This document shows, piece by piece, positions 19,609-32,700 of a stretch of 64,000 nt of DNA. Where the stretch lies: the NCBI RefSeq assembly GCF_020509005.1, contig NC_063019.1, positions 1,860,001-1,924,000 on the forward strand, given 5' to 3'. Position numbers and translations under genes: made by a program. The number at the start of each line of letters is the position of its first letter. Positions within the stretch are counted from its first letter, which is position 1. The notes under the pieces were generated by a model, which had not been told where the DNA came from, searched no databases, and worked only from the letters and a program-made list of their open reading frames with translations. This DNA is from Fulvia fulva. Lineage: Eukaryota > Ascomycota > Dothideomycetes > Mycosphaerellales > Mycosphaerellaceae.

Positions 19609-20921
19609 TCAAAGAGAGCTGAGTGATCTCTCCTTTTGCCGGACAGTCCTCGCCAGTTGGCGAACCATAAAGTCGAGCATCACATCCTCACTTCCGCCTG
19701 ATATTCTTTGCCCAAAGACTTCTCGCCACGCTCTCTCTGCAATACTCCCTATCCCGTCCTTACTGTATGCCGCTCCTCCGAACACGACCATGGCACATTC
19801 AGCACACTCCTTCAGAACAGCTCCAGCGTTGGCCTTGACTCCCGCCACGATAGCTCCGGCCTCTGCATCCGCGGTCGCACTTTGTGCTGCGTGGGATAAT
19901 TGAAAGACTGTCTGCTCAATCCAAGCCCATTGCGCTTCCAGCTGAACGCCAGCTTTGGCGAGTCGGTTTCTCACGACCGGCTGTTCCATGAGTGGGATTC
20001 CAAATGCCTGGCGCTGCAGCGCGTATTCGAAGGCCGCGGACAGGGCGACGCGAGCTTGACGAGTAGCTCCTATCGCTATCGTGAGTCTCTCGTGGTTGAA
20101 ATTGGTCATAATGTACTTCATTCCGTGACCTTCAATACCGACCAGGTTCTCAACAGGTACGTGCACCTGGTCGAAGGTGATCTCGGAGACCCCATTTGAG
20201 ATCTGACCAGCCATGTTGAGGCGCTCGACCTTGACTCCTTTGTGGTTCTTGAGTGGTACAATGATCAAAGATATGCCCATTGGGCCTGCTTTTCTTGTGC
20301 GTAACCCAACAATGGCGTGTGTACACCACATAGCCGTGCTGGTCCACTTCTTCTTCCCGCTGATGATGCAGCTTTTCCCATCTGAGCTCCTGACGGCTGA
20401 GGTTCGAATGTTCGCAACATCTGTACCACCTTCTGGCTCGGTGACGGCCATACAGATCTTCTTTCGGCCCCAGAAGAGATCGCCCAAGAACCGCTGTTTG
20501 AGTTGTGCCTTCCCGTAGCGGAGCAAACAGGGCACCCCAAAGCCCGGCGAGACATTTATCGTGCAGCTTGGTCCGCATATACCAGTCGTCATCAGCTCGT
20601 CGGTGAATATGAGATTGTGGAATGCGGTGAAGTCTTCGACTTGACAACATCGAGCAGGTTGTCGATTCCCGCAGCTTTGAGCTCGGCGGTTGGAAGAGGT
20701 GCCGGCATGGCAGCGACCAGAAATTTGTTTTTCGCGAATTGCTCGAAGACATGATGAGGCACTTCACCCTTCGCCTCCCACTCTACCGCGAACGGGGTGA
20801 AGTGTGTTGATATGAACTTCCGACAAGCGTTCTGCCATTCTCGCAGCGCCGGTGTATAATACGGTGACGGCTGGCCGCTTAAGTAGGGAGGCTCGCGGAA
20901 GGATATCGACTCTGCCGTCAT
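19609..20921 (-). CDS. Acyl-CoA dehydrogenase, frameshifted near 20639
   Basis: FAD-dependent oxidation of an acyl-CoA to the 2-enoyl-CoA, as in mitochondrial or peroxisomal fatty-acid or branched-chain breakdown. The N-terminal part runs from ATG 20921 through the helical domain (EWQNACRKFISTHF, AAMPAPLP). The frame then slips by one base after LLDVVK, at about 20639-20640, and continues as EDFTAFHNLIFTDELMTTG to the stop at 19609. The middle domain has the AVTEPEGGTDVANIRTSA signature. The C-terminal domain has NHERLTIAIGATRQAR, RQAFGIPL and GQRISGGSEDVMLDF. Total length with the slip is about 437 aa, normal for the family. A single missing base (AAG-GTC-GAA expected) explains the break; it is either a true null allele or an assembly error. 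No intron at this point has GT-AG borders. Confidence 0.85.
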
Positions 20922-21170
20922 CGCACAGCACTCACGCCCTGGCGGAGATGTCTGGCGTAGTGTTGTCCTGTGTCAATCCAGTAATTGAGCATACATGTAA
21001 TCTCAGCCTATCAGAACCCCTGACGCAAGCTCGCTTCGTCGCCCAATAGGAACAAGTCCAGGCTGCCAAAGCGTGCAGCTTCGCGCCCGCTTGCGGTAGA
21101 ACGCTAGCATAAACACCTGGTGTACTCGGCTTTCCCGGTCCGCTGAATCGCGAGGGTTCTAAAGAATTTC
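20922..21170. other. Upstream region of the dehydrogenase, ending at the RIP boundary
   Basis: Normal composition up to about 21,165, then an abrupt switch to CpA/TpG-poor DNA. The promoter of the minus-strand dehydrogenase should be here; no defined element is recognised. Confidence 0.5.
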
Positions 21171-21530
21171 GGAAAATAAGATATCACTTCGTAGTATAGC
21201 TCGATACGAGAATACAAATTTCTAGAAATATAGAACTAATATAGATCTATCGATAATTTGAGTTTCGTAATATTAAATACACTATAGTAGGAGTTATAGC
21301 TATATATACAAAAGTTTGTCGTAAATTATCGACGTCAATAAGCGCTAAGACTTTGGTATTCTTCGCTCTCGGGAAAATAGACTCTTTATATATAGCATTT
21401 TAAGGTACGTATTCGATAACGTATATATAGGCGAGCATTTTAGTATATATAATACTAAAACATAATATATTCGAAAGCCCTTATTAAGGCTATTCTAACG
21501 ATCTATAAAGCAGGCTACTGCCCCTAGAAT
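21171..21530. other. RIP-saturated AT-rich sequence, unassigned
   Basis: No gene. CA and TG are almost absent and TATA/TAG strings abound, so it is a decayed repeat of unknown type bordering the gene island. Confidence 0.6.
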
Positions 21531-22060
21531 TGAGGGAGCTCTACCTTATTTAATTTAGATAGCTTAAAGTTCTCTTTACCCTATTTCTTTAGCTCTAAAC
21601 GCTACGGAGGTGCCTAGCTATATTAGGTAACTCCTAGGTAGTAGTAGTATAGGCTACGGCACTACCGGCGCCTACGGCTCTATAGGCAAAGCTCCCCTAA
21701 GACAACTAGTAGCAACTTATAGAGGACGTAAAAAGTATAGAAACTAACGATTAGCTCCTATACTAGTCTCGCTAGGTAATAATTACTTAGCTACGTACGG
21801 CGCTAGTACTATTATATTACCGAGGGTAATAAGAAGTAAGGACGACGTCTTAGGCAATTAATAAGGCCACCCGGATTTAATACCCCTATAGCTAGGTATT
21901 AGTCGTAGTATCAATACTAGGCCCCTGCCTAACGTACGATATAGTTACGATCCGTATTATAGTAAAGGAAGACTAGGCCGAAGTTATAAAGCTATCGAAT
22001 AAGGAGCTCGCCTAGCGAATTAATTAACTAGGGGTGGTCGTAGTAAACTAATAGTCTAGC
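21531..22060 (+). mobile_element. LINE ORF1 5' fragment (copy of 62.99-63.51 kb)
   Basis: From about 21,553 to 22,056 it follows the sequence at 62,990-63,510 closely (shared landmarks CTCTAAACGC, AGACAACTAGTAGCAAC, TTACCGAGGGTAATAAG). That second copy continues into a gag-like ORF1 with a zinc knuckle, so this is the 5' end of the same LINE. It is broken off at about 22,058 and not coding because of many stops. Confidence 0.7.
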
Positions 22061-22949
22061 GGTACTCTATATTACGATCCGAGCGTATATATAGGTAACA
22101 TCCTATTATTAAAACTTAAGGCTACGTACACTAAGGATTAGGTGACTAATTAGTTACCTATAGCCTCTTCAAGAGCAACACTTGTCTATTCTAGATAGAT
22201 ATATATAATATATAACCTGCTTTTAAAACACCCTATATAAGCCCGTATAATAACTTCCTATACTTCTAACGTAATAGTTATAAGCCCGATTAGCGCTTAC
22301 TAATATTAGCTACGATAAGGAAGCCCTAAAGCAGGGTTTATATCGTTATAGTACTACTACTATAACGAGTATAGTAGTACCCCCTAGGCCTAGTAAACCC
22401 GCGTAGAACTTTTACTAGCCTATAACCTATTTTATAGTTATAGCTACTACCGAGACCCCGGTAACTACTAGTACCCTACCTTAGGGTACTATAGTTCTAA
22501 AGAGCTATAACTAATAGGATAGGTTTAACTATTAGCTAGAGCTCTACGTAGAGTCTTTAAATGTCTAGAAGTATATAGATCCTTACTAACTAAGTAACGA
22601 GCTAATAGAGCCTACTTACTTAATGTTTAAGAAAATACAATAAGCGTATATAGTAGGAGACGCTATATTAAGAGACCTTATTAAGCTATAATAGATAGAT
22701 ATAGACCGAAGGTAACGGATATACGATATCTCTACTACTACGCGATTAAATCTTATTACCTACCTTATCCGTACGACGATAGAGCTAGGGTAAGAGCTAA
22801 TATACGGCTAGAATACCCTTAGAGCGAAATACTAGGCTCTTAAGGATCAGTATAGTCTAGATAATATACTATATAAGCGGTAGCTTACGCTTAAGCTATC
22901 TAGGCTTTAGAAGGCTAGCGTACGTAGAATCGATAACTAGTACTTAGAC
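22061..22949 (+). mobile_element. RIP-degraded copia-type gag fragment
   Basis: With TAG read as Gln/Trp, the latter half resembles a UBN2/copia Gag (DQYSLDN, LSRL, then IDN.YLD). It is cut off at 22,950 by a pogo-type element. The first half (22,061-22,400) is unassigned. Confidence 0.5.
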
Positions 22950-22951
22950 TA

Positions 22952-23397
22952 ACGTACTTTACTACCGAGCGGGCTATACTACCGAGCGGGCCACTTTTAC
23001 TAAGAACTATACTACTTCTACTTTAATTATAACGGTATCTTAATACGGCGACATCCTATAGAATCGTTACTAGGAGGACAATTCCTCTTTAGATTCTTCG
23101 CTATCTAGTAAGTCTACTTAATAGGTACGTACGTTATACCCCGACTCGCTATATCGCTTATAGCGTCGTAGCCTTAGTACTAGCCGAATACTATCTAGCG
23201 ACTCTCTATTTACTTCCTACCTCCTAGTATCCTCTAGAGGTATTAATTACGACGTCTTATCGAAGGTCAGAGACCCTCTAGACTAAATATACTTGCGCTT
23301 TCGTGCTTTTCGCTATATAAGGGCCTCGTTAGACTTACGTAGCTTACTAATCTCGCTTCGTATAAGAGCTATCTAATACGCTATCTCTCTACTCCCT
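22952..23397 (-). mobile_element. Fragment of the 1133-bp pogo-type element
   Basis: TA plus ACGTACTTTACTACC at 22,950 starts the same terminal repeat as 12414, in the same orientation. It parallels that copy for about 446 bp and then breaks off after ACTCCCT. It carries the transposase C-terminal tail only and is RIP-mutated. Confidence 0.85.
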
Positions 23398-24584
23398 TTT
23401 ATAAGCTAACATACCCCTTTCTATAACGAGTTTAGCGATGAACCTGCCCGGGCACGCATTTTGTTCGTTACTAGTATCGATTAAGAGTCGGATTCTTTTG
23501 TAGTTCGTAGTGTCTTCGACTCCTAAGGGGTAGAGTCCGGAGCTAGAGGGGTTAGCGTACGTAGCTTAATATTAAGCTTATCTATCACTACCTATAGATT
23601 GAATAGAACTAAACTAGCGCCTCTTAAGCTCGATAGGATATTCTCCTATCTAAATATAGCGTCATAGGCTACCTAGAAGGCGCGTAGGAACTCTACTTTA
23701 TCGATATAAGTAATACGCTAGCGTACTAAGCCCGAGAGCTAAGCACCGTATACCTTCTTTAATATTACGGTTCACTACTACCGTAACGTCGCGCCGCGGC
23801 TCTTCCCCGCGTACTAGCGCCTTAGCGCTTCCCTATATATCTCGCGCGCTTTGCGCTTCTCTTTCGTAGCCTTACTAAATAACGCTTATTCTACGGTAAC
23901 TCTATACTATCGTCTTATAGATTACTACCCGGAATAGTTTATTCGGTCTTATAAGCGGCCTATCTAGTTAGGCTAGTAGTTATAATCAAATCGTACTAGT
24001 AAAGTACGCGTTAAGGTAGGTCAAGTTCACTATAGTTACTAACTGTCGAGTCGCGCGTATAGGCGTATTAATAATAACTATAGTTACGTAAACAAGCGTA
24101 TTAGTTAAGTTAATAGATCACCTCTCTCCTTTACGTAAAACGCGCGCCTCCCTACTCTTATAGGGCCCTTATATACCTACTAAGAGAGCAGTCTTATCTA
24201 CTACGTAATAGTATAATATAGCTATACCCGGTAGTACTACTAACGGGGTGCTCTTACCTAAGTAACCTCTTTATCTAGATCTTAGTAAGTATAAGCGTTA
24301 GTCGCTCGTACGCGCTAAGCTTTTCCTAACCGTATCTACTAGAACGTAGATACTCGATAACCTAGGTATTGATACCGCCCTAGGTACCTTCCCTTCTAAC
24401 GACGACTCGAACGTATTCGCCGCCGAATAATAAGAAATCGAGAAGGACCTACTACCTAAAGAACAGTAGTTTACCTTAACCTCCGACCCTATTAACTTTC
24501 TATAATTCCTCGACGAAGAATAGATCTTAGAAGAAGGAGGAATCAAGGTATATAAGATTATAGAGTTAAGAGATGATATATCTA
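23398..24584. other. RIP-degraded sequence, possibly LTR/leader of the following gypsy gag
   Basis: No gene. The stretch precedes a gag frame in the same orientation, so it may hold that element's LTR and leader, but I found no second LTR copy in the window. The short minus-strand open frame 24298-24546 has no recognisable content. Confidence 0.4.
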
Positions 24585-27230
24585 TATAAGATAGTAAAAC
24601 TAATGATATACGCTAACCTAAGGAGTAGGTTATTACTTTAGAGTATACTACTATTAAGAGTATAGCCGAGTTCGCGACTCGTACTATAGTATACCCGGAG
24701 ATTATATTTCACCTCGTTCGCTAGATATAGTCGGACTTTATTACACTTTTTAACTAGGTCGAGTCCTTAAAGAAGGCTAATAAGGTTATATAGCGTAAGT
24801 ACGCTAATATAAAGAAGGAACGTAATATCGTATCCGAGAGTCTTAGTTAAGTCGAAAAGGATAAGGATGTTAAGGGCCTCTTTATATTCTACTTTAATAA
24901 ATACTAGAAGTATAAGAGTTAGATATAAGACCTTAAGGAAGCTTATTAGCGCCTCCGATAGGATAATAATACGCTCTTTAGATAGGTCGAGGAGTCGTAG
25001 GTAGGTATGTTACCTAAGGACATTAAAGCCCTATCTAAGCGTAATAAGGCTCTAAATAAGGAGGCAGTAGAGCTAAAGGCTTAGCTAGTAGTTAAGGACA
25101 CGAACGGTACTAGCGATACTAGCGGTACTAACGGTAATAATAATAATAACCGTAGTCGTTAGGTCCGCGTCTACTCCCCTCGTCGTAACGGTGTTTTACG
25201 ATTACCTACGCCTCCTACTTAGTAGGACCGTATTGGTAGAGGTACCCGACGAGGAGGTAGTAGAGGTAGTAGCGATAACAATAGAGACAACTCTAATAAC
25301 GATAAGGGTAGAGATAATAGTCGACTACGCCGTTACCTACGCCGTAACTCCTTACGACAAGAACGCTAGGGTATACCTAGTAGTGCTTCTAGAGTAACTA
25401 GTAATACCGCCGTTAGCTAGTTTACTACTATCGAACCCTCCGTTAATATTATATATACTAATAAGTTAGTTAAGGATCTAGAAAGCAAGTTCGATAATAA
25501 GAATATAAACTTTAACCGTTAGCTCGATTAGCTAGAGATCAAGCTGTCCGTAATATAGTTCTAGACTATCGAGGACGGACTACGCTATATCCTTAACTAC
25601 CTCGACGGGTACCCGTACTAGCTATATAATCCGCGAGTACCCTCTAAGCGTACTAAGCGCAATTACGTTAACCCCTTCAAGTCTATCGATAGGATAATCT
25701 AATTCCTTATCGATCGGTATAGTAAGAAGGACGTCGTAGGCAAGGCCTTCTAGAAGCTCTAGGTCTTATAGTAGAGTAAGAACGAGTCGTTTTCTATCTT
25801 TATCGCTAAGTACGACGAACAACGTAACTTCTACGACCTATTAGCTAAGACTAATCACCGCCTACTCGAGGGTAAGCTTAACTACAAATATATAGAGGCA
25901 CTACCTATAGAGACTAAGGACCGCGAAGACTTAGTCGACCTATACTATAAGCTCGAATCTAAGTTCGAGCGCCTAAAGTCAAAGACCCTAGCTATACTAC
26001 GACTACCTCGTAGTACTAGCGGTAGTAACGGTACTATACCTACCGCGCCCGGCGTAGCCTAAGGTTTAGGCCTTAAGCTATACGCTTAGATACCGCGCGA
26101 ATTTAAGGAACTTAAGAAGCTCGAGCCTAAGGAGAAGGCTAGTATTATCGTAGTAGGTAGTTATGTCCGCTACCGCCGTATAGACTATAACTTATACTCG
26201 CTAGACTACCCTATTAAGTAGTATAAGCGCCCTCCGCCGCGCGCGAATACTAGCTCTATAATATAGATACTAGCTAACCCTTAGTAATAGGGAAATAGCT
26301 AGACTAACGCTTAAGTACGACAACCGTTAGTCCTACTTACGAATATAATACTAAGAAGGAAATATAGCGAGATACGGTAATATAAGGACTAGAGTACGCT
26401 TTACGTATATTAGTAAGCTCTCTAATACCGCCTATTATATAAGGGCACTAAGGCCGAGAGTGTCCCCTTACCTTATAATACCTAGTAGTATAGATAGTAA
26501 TCAAGCTCTTACCTTCCTTAATTATAGTACTACCTCTTAGTACATAAATTCTGTCCACGCTCGTATATATAATCTTCCTCGACTCTAGAAAGAACCTCTT
26601 TAATTAGGACTAGCTAATAGCGGCTCCGCTAACGAGCTTATTACCGAGTCTACGTACTTTCCTTTTAATATCGGCGGCTACGTCGAAATTCTTAGCTACT
26701 ATTTAGTAGAATCACTAGAGTATAACATCGTGCTCGGCTCTAGTTAGTTCGTAGACTACGAACTAGAGATATAATAGGAGAAATGCATTATAATAATGAA
26801 TCATTTGAAATGCCGTACCTATAAGGCAAACTAGAGGTCTAATAAGTAGCTAATAGTATAGTCTATTAACTATCTAGCTACGCTAGTACTATTAGGTAAT
26901 TATCGACCGCTAATAGTAGAAGATAACCCCGACGAAGTCACCGCTCCTACGCTATCGTTACCTAAGTATATACCCTAACTACAGTTCTATATAACGTTCG
27001 AGGATAAAGAGGATAACTTCCGTATATATACTCGATAACCGTTACCGGTAGACGGCGTTAAGACGTTAAAGCGACCGTGCCGATATACGAAACAAAAGTA
27101 ACGAGTTGTCAAACTAGAACTAGAGATCGATATCGTAAACATCTCCGCGGCCTACGTAGTAAAACTAGCTCGTAAGAGAGGAGCGGAAGTCTATATAATA
27201 TAGATTAGTCGACGACGAGAATTACCTATA
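24585..27230 (+). mobile_element. Gypsy-type gag-protease region, RIP-degraded
   Basis: With TAG read as Gln/Trp, the plus strand gives a Gag with a long charged coiled-coil part, an Asn/Gly/Ser/Arg-rich stretch (25.1-25.4 kb) and a retro-gag domain (25.4-26.0 kb). A region like an aspartic protease follows (26.6-26.8 kb, ILSYYLVESLEYNIVLGSSQ). A tail near 27.0-27.2 kb resembles the end of the gag-protease piece at 59.4-59.5 kb (DGVKTLKR versus DRVETLKR). No reverse transcriptase follows. The first 1131 bp are duplicated at 36276-37406. Confidence 0.7.
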
Positions 27231-28110
27231 CGTAGTGTCGGCTACGAACCTCTCGTCTTACTACGAGAGAGCTAAGTATTTTTACGCTAGAGCGTCGTAG
27301 GCGCGACGGGTACGTAACGTAGGCGAAGCCGCGGCGAATAGAGGACTACTAGTAAAACGGGTATAAATACTATCCGACGAGCGTGTACTCGTGTCGGGAG
27401 CGAGTCCCTCTTCTTTCTACGTATAAGAAGGGCGCGGAACCGTGGCCTATACACTCGATAGGACACCTCTAGTATAAGTACAGAATTTTTACCTCTAGAG
27501 ACCGTAAACCGAGCGGGACGAGCGACGAATATTAGACGAGCGGACTATAGAACAATAACTAAGCGGACTATACGACGGCGTCGAGCGGACTACGAAACAA
27601 TCTAGTGTTTGCTAGCGGGCAATACGGAGGGTAGGTAGATACGCGACGAAGCCTATAAGGGCCTATTAAGTACCCGGTATAGGAACGAGGGGTTTGCCTA
27701 AGGTACTACCTATTCCGCTACATAACGTACCTAGTCTAATATAGTAGATTGCGACGAGGAAAAGACGATAGCCTAAGTAAGGAAAAGACGGCTATTAAGA
27801 CGGGGAAAAGACGTATAATACGAGTAGTTTAGTTCTATAATCGGAGAGGATCGAGGGTAGGGTAATAAGGAACTTTATATTAGTTAGTAGGTAGAAACGT
27901 AAGGAGTACGCTACCCGAGCACTAAAGGGCTTAGGCCTATAGAGGTAGATATTGGCTTAAGGAGTAAATAGGGAGGGAGGGCGTAGAGGGAAGCTTTTGC
28001 TCTAGGCTAACCTCTCGAAACAAGGCTATACGGTAGTACTAGATAAGTAGGAAAGCGCGGTTAAGACTTATTACCTTATCTCGTAGCTAGCTTACTAAAT
28101 ACGATTCCTT
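27231..28110. other. RIP-degraded spacer rich in short direct repeats
   Basis: No gene. About 27,510-27,600 contains repeated GAGCGGACTA-like units, and about 27,750-27,820 has GGAAAAGACG three times. It may be a decayed LTR or 5' region. Confidence 0.5.
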
Positions 28111-29189
28111 CCTTACTAAGAGACGTAGGAGCAATACTGTCGCGCGACGTAAGAGAAGAAGGTATAGATAAGACGCGATAAGCTATAGGAATAGAAAGTA
28201 ACAATCGGGCTCGTTATAGAAAACCCGGAATAGATATAGAGACTAGCTAAATAGGCACGACTACCTAAAGAGTAACAAACCCCTCACTTCCCTCTAATCG
28301 TAGACCGCGAAGGGATTGCCTAGGCTACGCTCCGGGGCAAGGCAAAAGTATTAGCCGACCATTTCTTTTCGACGTAAGTAGAGGTAGACCTTACGGATAT
28401 CGACCCGAGTATATACCCGGAACCCCTAGATATAGATTAGGCGGTTAGCTCTAATATAGTAATAGGAGTTATAAGCAAGCTAAAAGGACGAAAAGCCCTA
28501 GGCCTAGATAGGATACTAAATATACTACTAAAAGAGTATAGAGAAGAGATCGCGCCGAGCCTTACAAACCTATTTACCGCGTACCTACGGCTAGGGTATT
28601 ACCCGAAGCCGTATAGAGAGTCTATAACAGTAGTACTACGTAAGCTATAGAAGGAGGACTATACTTAGCCTAAATCGTATAGACTAATCGTACTTCTAAA
28701 TATAATAGGGAAGGTCCTAGAAAAGATAGTAGCCTAGAGACTTACGTAGCTAGCCGAGGATAACTACGTACTCCTAGTAATATAGATAGGGGGAAGAAGC
28801 TAGCGATCGACACTAATAGTAATAGAGCTAGTTACGGAGCAAATTCAGACCCTCTAGCACTACGGTAGGAACCGAGTAGCGTCCTTACTATCCCTCGACA
28901 TCGTAGGAGCCTTCGATAACGTCTTATACTAAAGGCTAATATATATCCTATAGTAGAAAGGCATCCCCTAGTAGGTAACGAAGTTCGTCTACTCCTTTCT
29001 CTAGGAACGGACGACATACCTAGTCCTAGGAAGGTATACGTCCGACCCGGTAAAGGTAGAGGCTAGGATACCTTAGGGATCTACTCTCTCCCTAATCCTA
29101 TTTCTAATATTTATGTCTAATCTAATCCCCCTACTCACCTCTCCGTAAACCTTAGTATCGGGATTCGTAGACGATATAAACATTCTAGC

Positions 29190-29708
29190 TATTAGGACGA
29201 GAGCCTAGCCTATAAGATATAAGGGTGAAAGCAAGAATATAGGTACGAAGTATAGATGTAAAGGGTGTAGTATAATTGCTACATAAAACGAAAGACGAAG
29301 AAAGTAAGAGAGGCCTAGGGAAGGCTAGATATTTATACGCGACCCTCGCGAGTACGTGTCCCCGTATTAATAGGGCTAACCCGTACGAAGCCGCGCTTAG
29401 TAGCTTTACTCAAAACCTTATTCTAACCTACCCTACGTTCCGAGTCTTCTACGTGCTTCTTCTAGGGTCTAGCGTAGTCGCGGGTACTCGCGGGAGTGCC
29501 GTGAGTTACATAGTTACGAGCCGAAGTAAATCTATTAAGGTTTAGTAGAGGGGTGAATTTAGAGGGCTAGGTCCCGTAGTAAATGTTACGGGGTATATAA
29601 TTCTTAGCGCTTATATACTAAGCTAGACTGTTACTTCTTAACGACTTCTGAGCACTCTAAGGCTCTTCTGTCCCTACCTTCTATACACTCTATAGGGAGA
29701 CTATAATA
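29190..29708 (-). repeat. 3' LTR of the 29.2-35.5 kb gypsy element
   Basis: 519 bp, TATTAGGACG...ACTATAATA (TG/CA ends RIP-altered). It pairs with 34960-35478 at equal length. The polypurine tract lies just inside at about 29,709-29,720. Confidence 0.9.
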
Positions 29709-32700
29709 GTAGCCCCCCCGAATAACGCTAAGTTACTACGAAGCCGTAGTAGTTCTATATATCGAGGATGTTCAGCTTTAGTACTAGGCCTAGGCCTAAT
29801 ATTATAGTCGATATACTATTAGTAAGCCCCGTCGAAGAGCTTAGATTCGAAGAGCCTACCGATATTGACTTCTAGGCCGTCTACGCGGGCGTAGTATTCT
29901 TCGATTACTTAACGATTGAAGATGATATGTTAGATAGGTTCCTATAAGGTATCCTACTTAGGGTAACCTTACTATTCGACTTTATACTTAATCGGCGGTA
30001 GTCCTTTAACGTCGTTAGGCTCTACGCGGATTCCCCGGATCTTACGGACGGTATAGTCGTTAGAAGGTAGGTTAATAGGCTCGTCGACTTCTACTTTATC
30101 GGGAGGACCTAGTATGTCTTAGTTTTAGTTCGGGAATAGGTCCTTAGCCGACGGCCGAAGGCGTACGGGATAGAAGACGTCGTAGATCTTTATATTCGTA
30201 GGAAAAGCTAGACGGTAGGCGTATAAACTAATACGCTCGGTGATCTTAAAAGGACCTAGGTTCTTCTAGTTTAGCTTCTTAGAGGGGCGGTCCGTCTTAA
30301 TATTCTTAGAGTTAAGGTAGACTATATCGCCTACTTAGTAGTCGGGAGCTAGCTAGCGACGACGATTAGCTTAATCCTCGTAGATTGCTTATACGTACAC
30401 TATCTCGTCGTAAACTTCTTTATAGATCTATAAGAGTATAGTAGCGAACTCGTCTACTACTTACTCGTTTACGTCTTCGGTAGGCGGGAGAGGTTCTTCT
30501 AGTTCTATACCTATACAAGGGTAGTAACCTCTCGTAGTATAGAAGGGAGAGTAGCTAGTAGTCTCGGAGTCCTAGTTACGAGTAGCGAACTCTACCGTAG
30601 GGATATACTAAGGCCAATCCTTCTAGTAGTAGTCGACGAAGTAACGAAGGACCTACTCGAGGATAGCGTTCGTAATTTCGGTCTAGCCGTCGGTATATAG
30701 CTAAAAACTGGTCGAGAGGTTATACTTAATGCTTAGGATAGCACATAGACGTTTCTAGAAGTACGAGATGAACTAGGTGCCCCTATTAGAGGTAATACTA
30801 TCCGGGAAGCCTTAAAAGCGCTAGACGAATTCGTAGAATAAGCGAGTAGTCTCCTTTACGGTTATACTCTAGTACGGGATTATGTACCGGTCCTTAGAGT
30901 GCCGGTCTACGATTACTAGAAGGGCCTTTACTTTTACGCCGCTAAAGGTCTTACCGTAAGGAAGATCGGTAATAAAGTCTATCGTAATGTGCTTCTACGG
31001 ACGATTAGGAGCCGGGAGAGGGTGTAAGAGACCGTAGGGGCGGTAGCGGTTAGCTTTAGCTCTTCGGTAAGTAGCGTAGTTTAGTACGTAGTAGCGGACG
31101 TCCTTCTAGGAATACGGCTACTAGTAATACCTAGCGAGGAGCTTATAGGTCTTAGCTACGCCTAGGTGACCCCTAGAGGCGGAGTCGTAGACGATTTGAA
31201 GAATCTTAGCTCGGATATTAGAGCCTTCGGGCTACGGTACGTAAAGCTTCTTACGGAAGTAGACGACACCTTCCTAGAGCTCGTACTCGGATAGCGAGAA
31301 GCCCGGGAATGTCCTCGCGCTAGATTCAAGGGCCTGAACTAACTCTTAGGCGTCTATATCGGCATCGTACGCTATTCGTACTCGTACTATAATGCCTTCG
31401 GGCTGCTCCTTATTATTAAACCCCTTAAAGTCTAATTCGGATAAGCCGTCGGTCGTTACTAAGCCCTCTTTATCGTCGTTTAAGTCCTTAGCGTCCGAGG
31501 CGTATTCTTTAGGCTCGGATTTATCGTCACTCTCGTTAAGGTAGGTAGGAGCGAGCACGAGAGTAGTAAAGGAAGCGGCGAGCGTAGGCTAGCCGTTCGA
31601 TAGGTACTCTCGAAGCTCGGAAGAGAGGTTGTGCTCTTTAATAACTTGTTGCTCTACGATTTGCCGGCCCCCTCTTCGATCAACTAGAGAGTTACTAGGG
31701 CGGCGGGTAAGGGCGTCGGCTATCGAGTTGGCCTTACCGGGCGTATACGAGATTATAAAGTTGAACCGGGAGAGGAACTCGCTCTAGCGGGCCTAGCGAC
31801 GATTAAGTAGCTTGCTCTTTATAAAGTAGACGAGGTTCTTATAGTCGGAGCTTACTTAGACGGGTATAGTAGAGCCTTCGAGCTCGGACGGCTACTCTTC
31901 GAAAGCTTTGACGATAGCGAGAAGCTCCTTATCGTAGATCTCGTAGTTATACTCCGTAGCGGTCATCTTCTTAGAGAGGAAGGCGATAGGTAACTAGGGG
32001 GATTTAGGCGAGCGGCGTTATAGTAGGACACCGCCTACTACGCCGTCGGATACGTCGGTCTCTATACGGGTCTCTAGTTCGAAATTGAAGTGCTATAGAA
32101 GCGGGTTCTTAACAAACTTCGCTTTAAGCAAGTCAAAAGCCTCCTAGCATTCGTCGGTCTAGGCGAACTTCTTATCCTTACGCGTAAGCTTCGTTAAAGG
32201 GCGTACTACGCCCGAGAATGCGTAGATAAAGCGGCGGTAGAAGTTAGTAAAGCCTAGGAAACCCTAGACCTCTTTAACGTTCGTAGGAGCATCCTATTCG
32301 ACGATAGCGTCGATCTTCTTCTAGTCTATCTTAATACCGTCTACGGTAATAATTAAACTAAGGAACTTGACTTCGGTCTTCTTAAACTCGTACTTATCGA
32401 TATCGAGCTATAAGCCGGCGTCTACGAGCTTCTAAAGGACCTTATAGACGTACTCGCGGTGCTCCTCCTTAGTCTCGCTATAGACTAGGATGTCGTCGAT
32501 ATAGGTAGTGTAGAACTGATCGAGGAACTCTTAAAGGATGTCGTTAATAAAGTTCTAGAAGGTACTAGGCCCGTTATAAACGCCGAAGGGCATAACGAGC
32601 GACTCGAATAGCCCGTAGCGAGTACGGAAGGCTATAAGATACTCGTATCCTTCTACTATTTGTAACTTGTTAAACGTAGCGATAATATCGAGCTTAGTAA

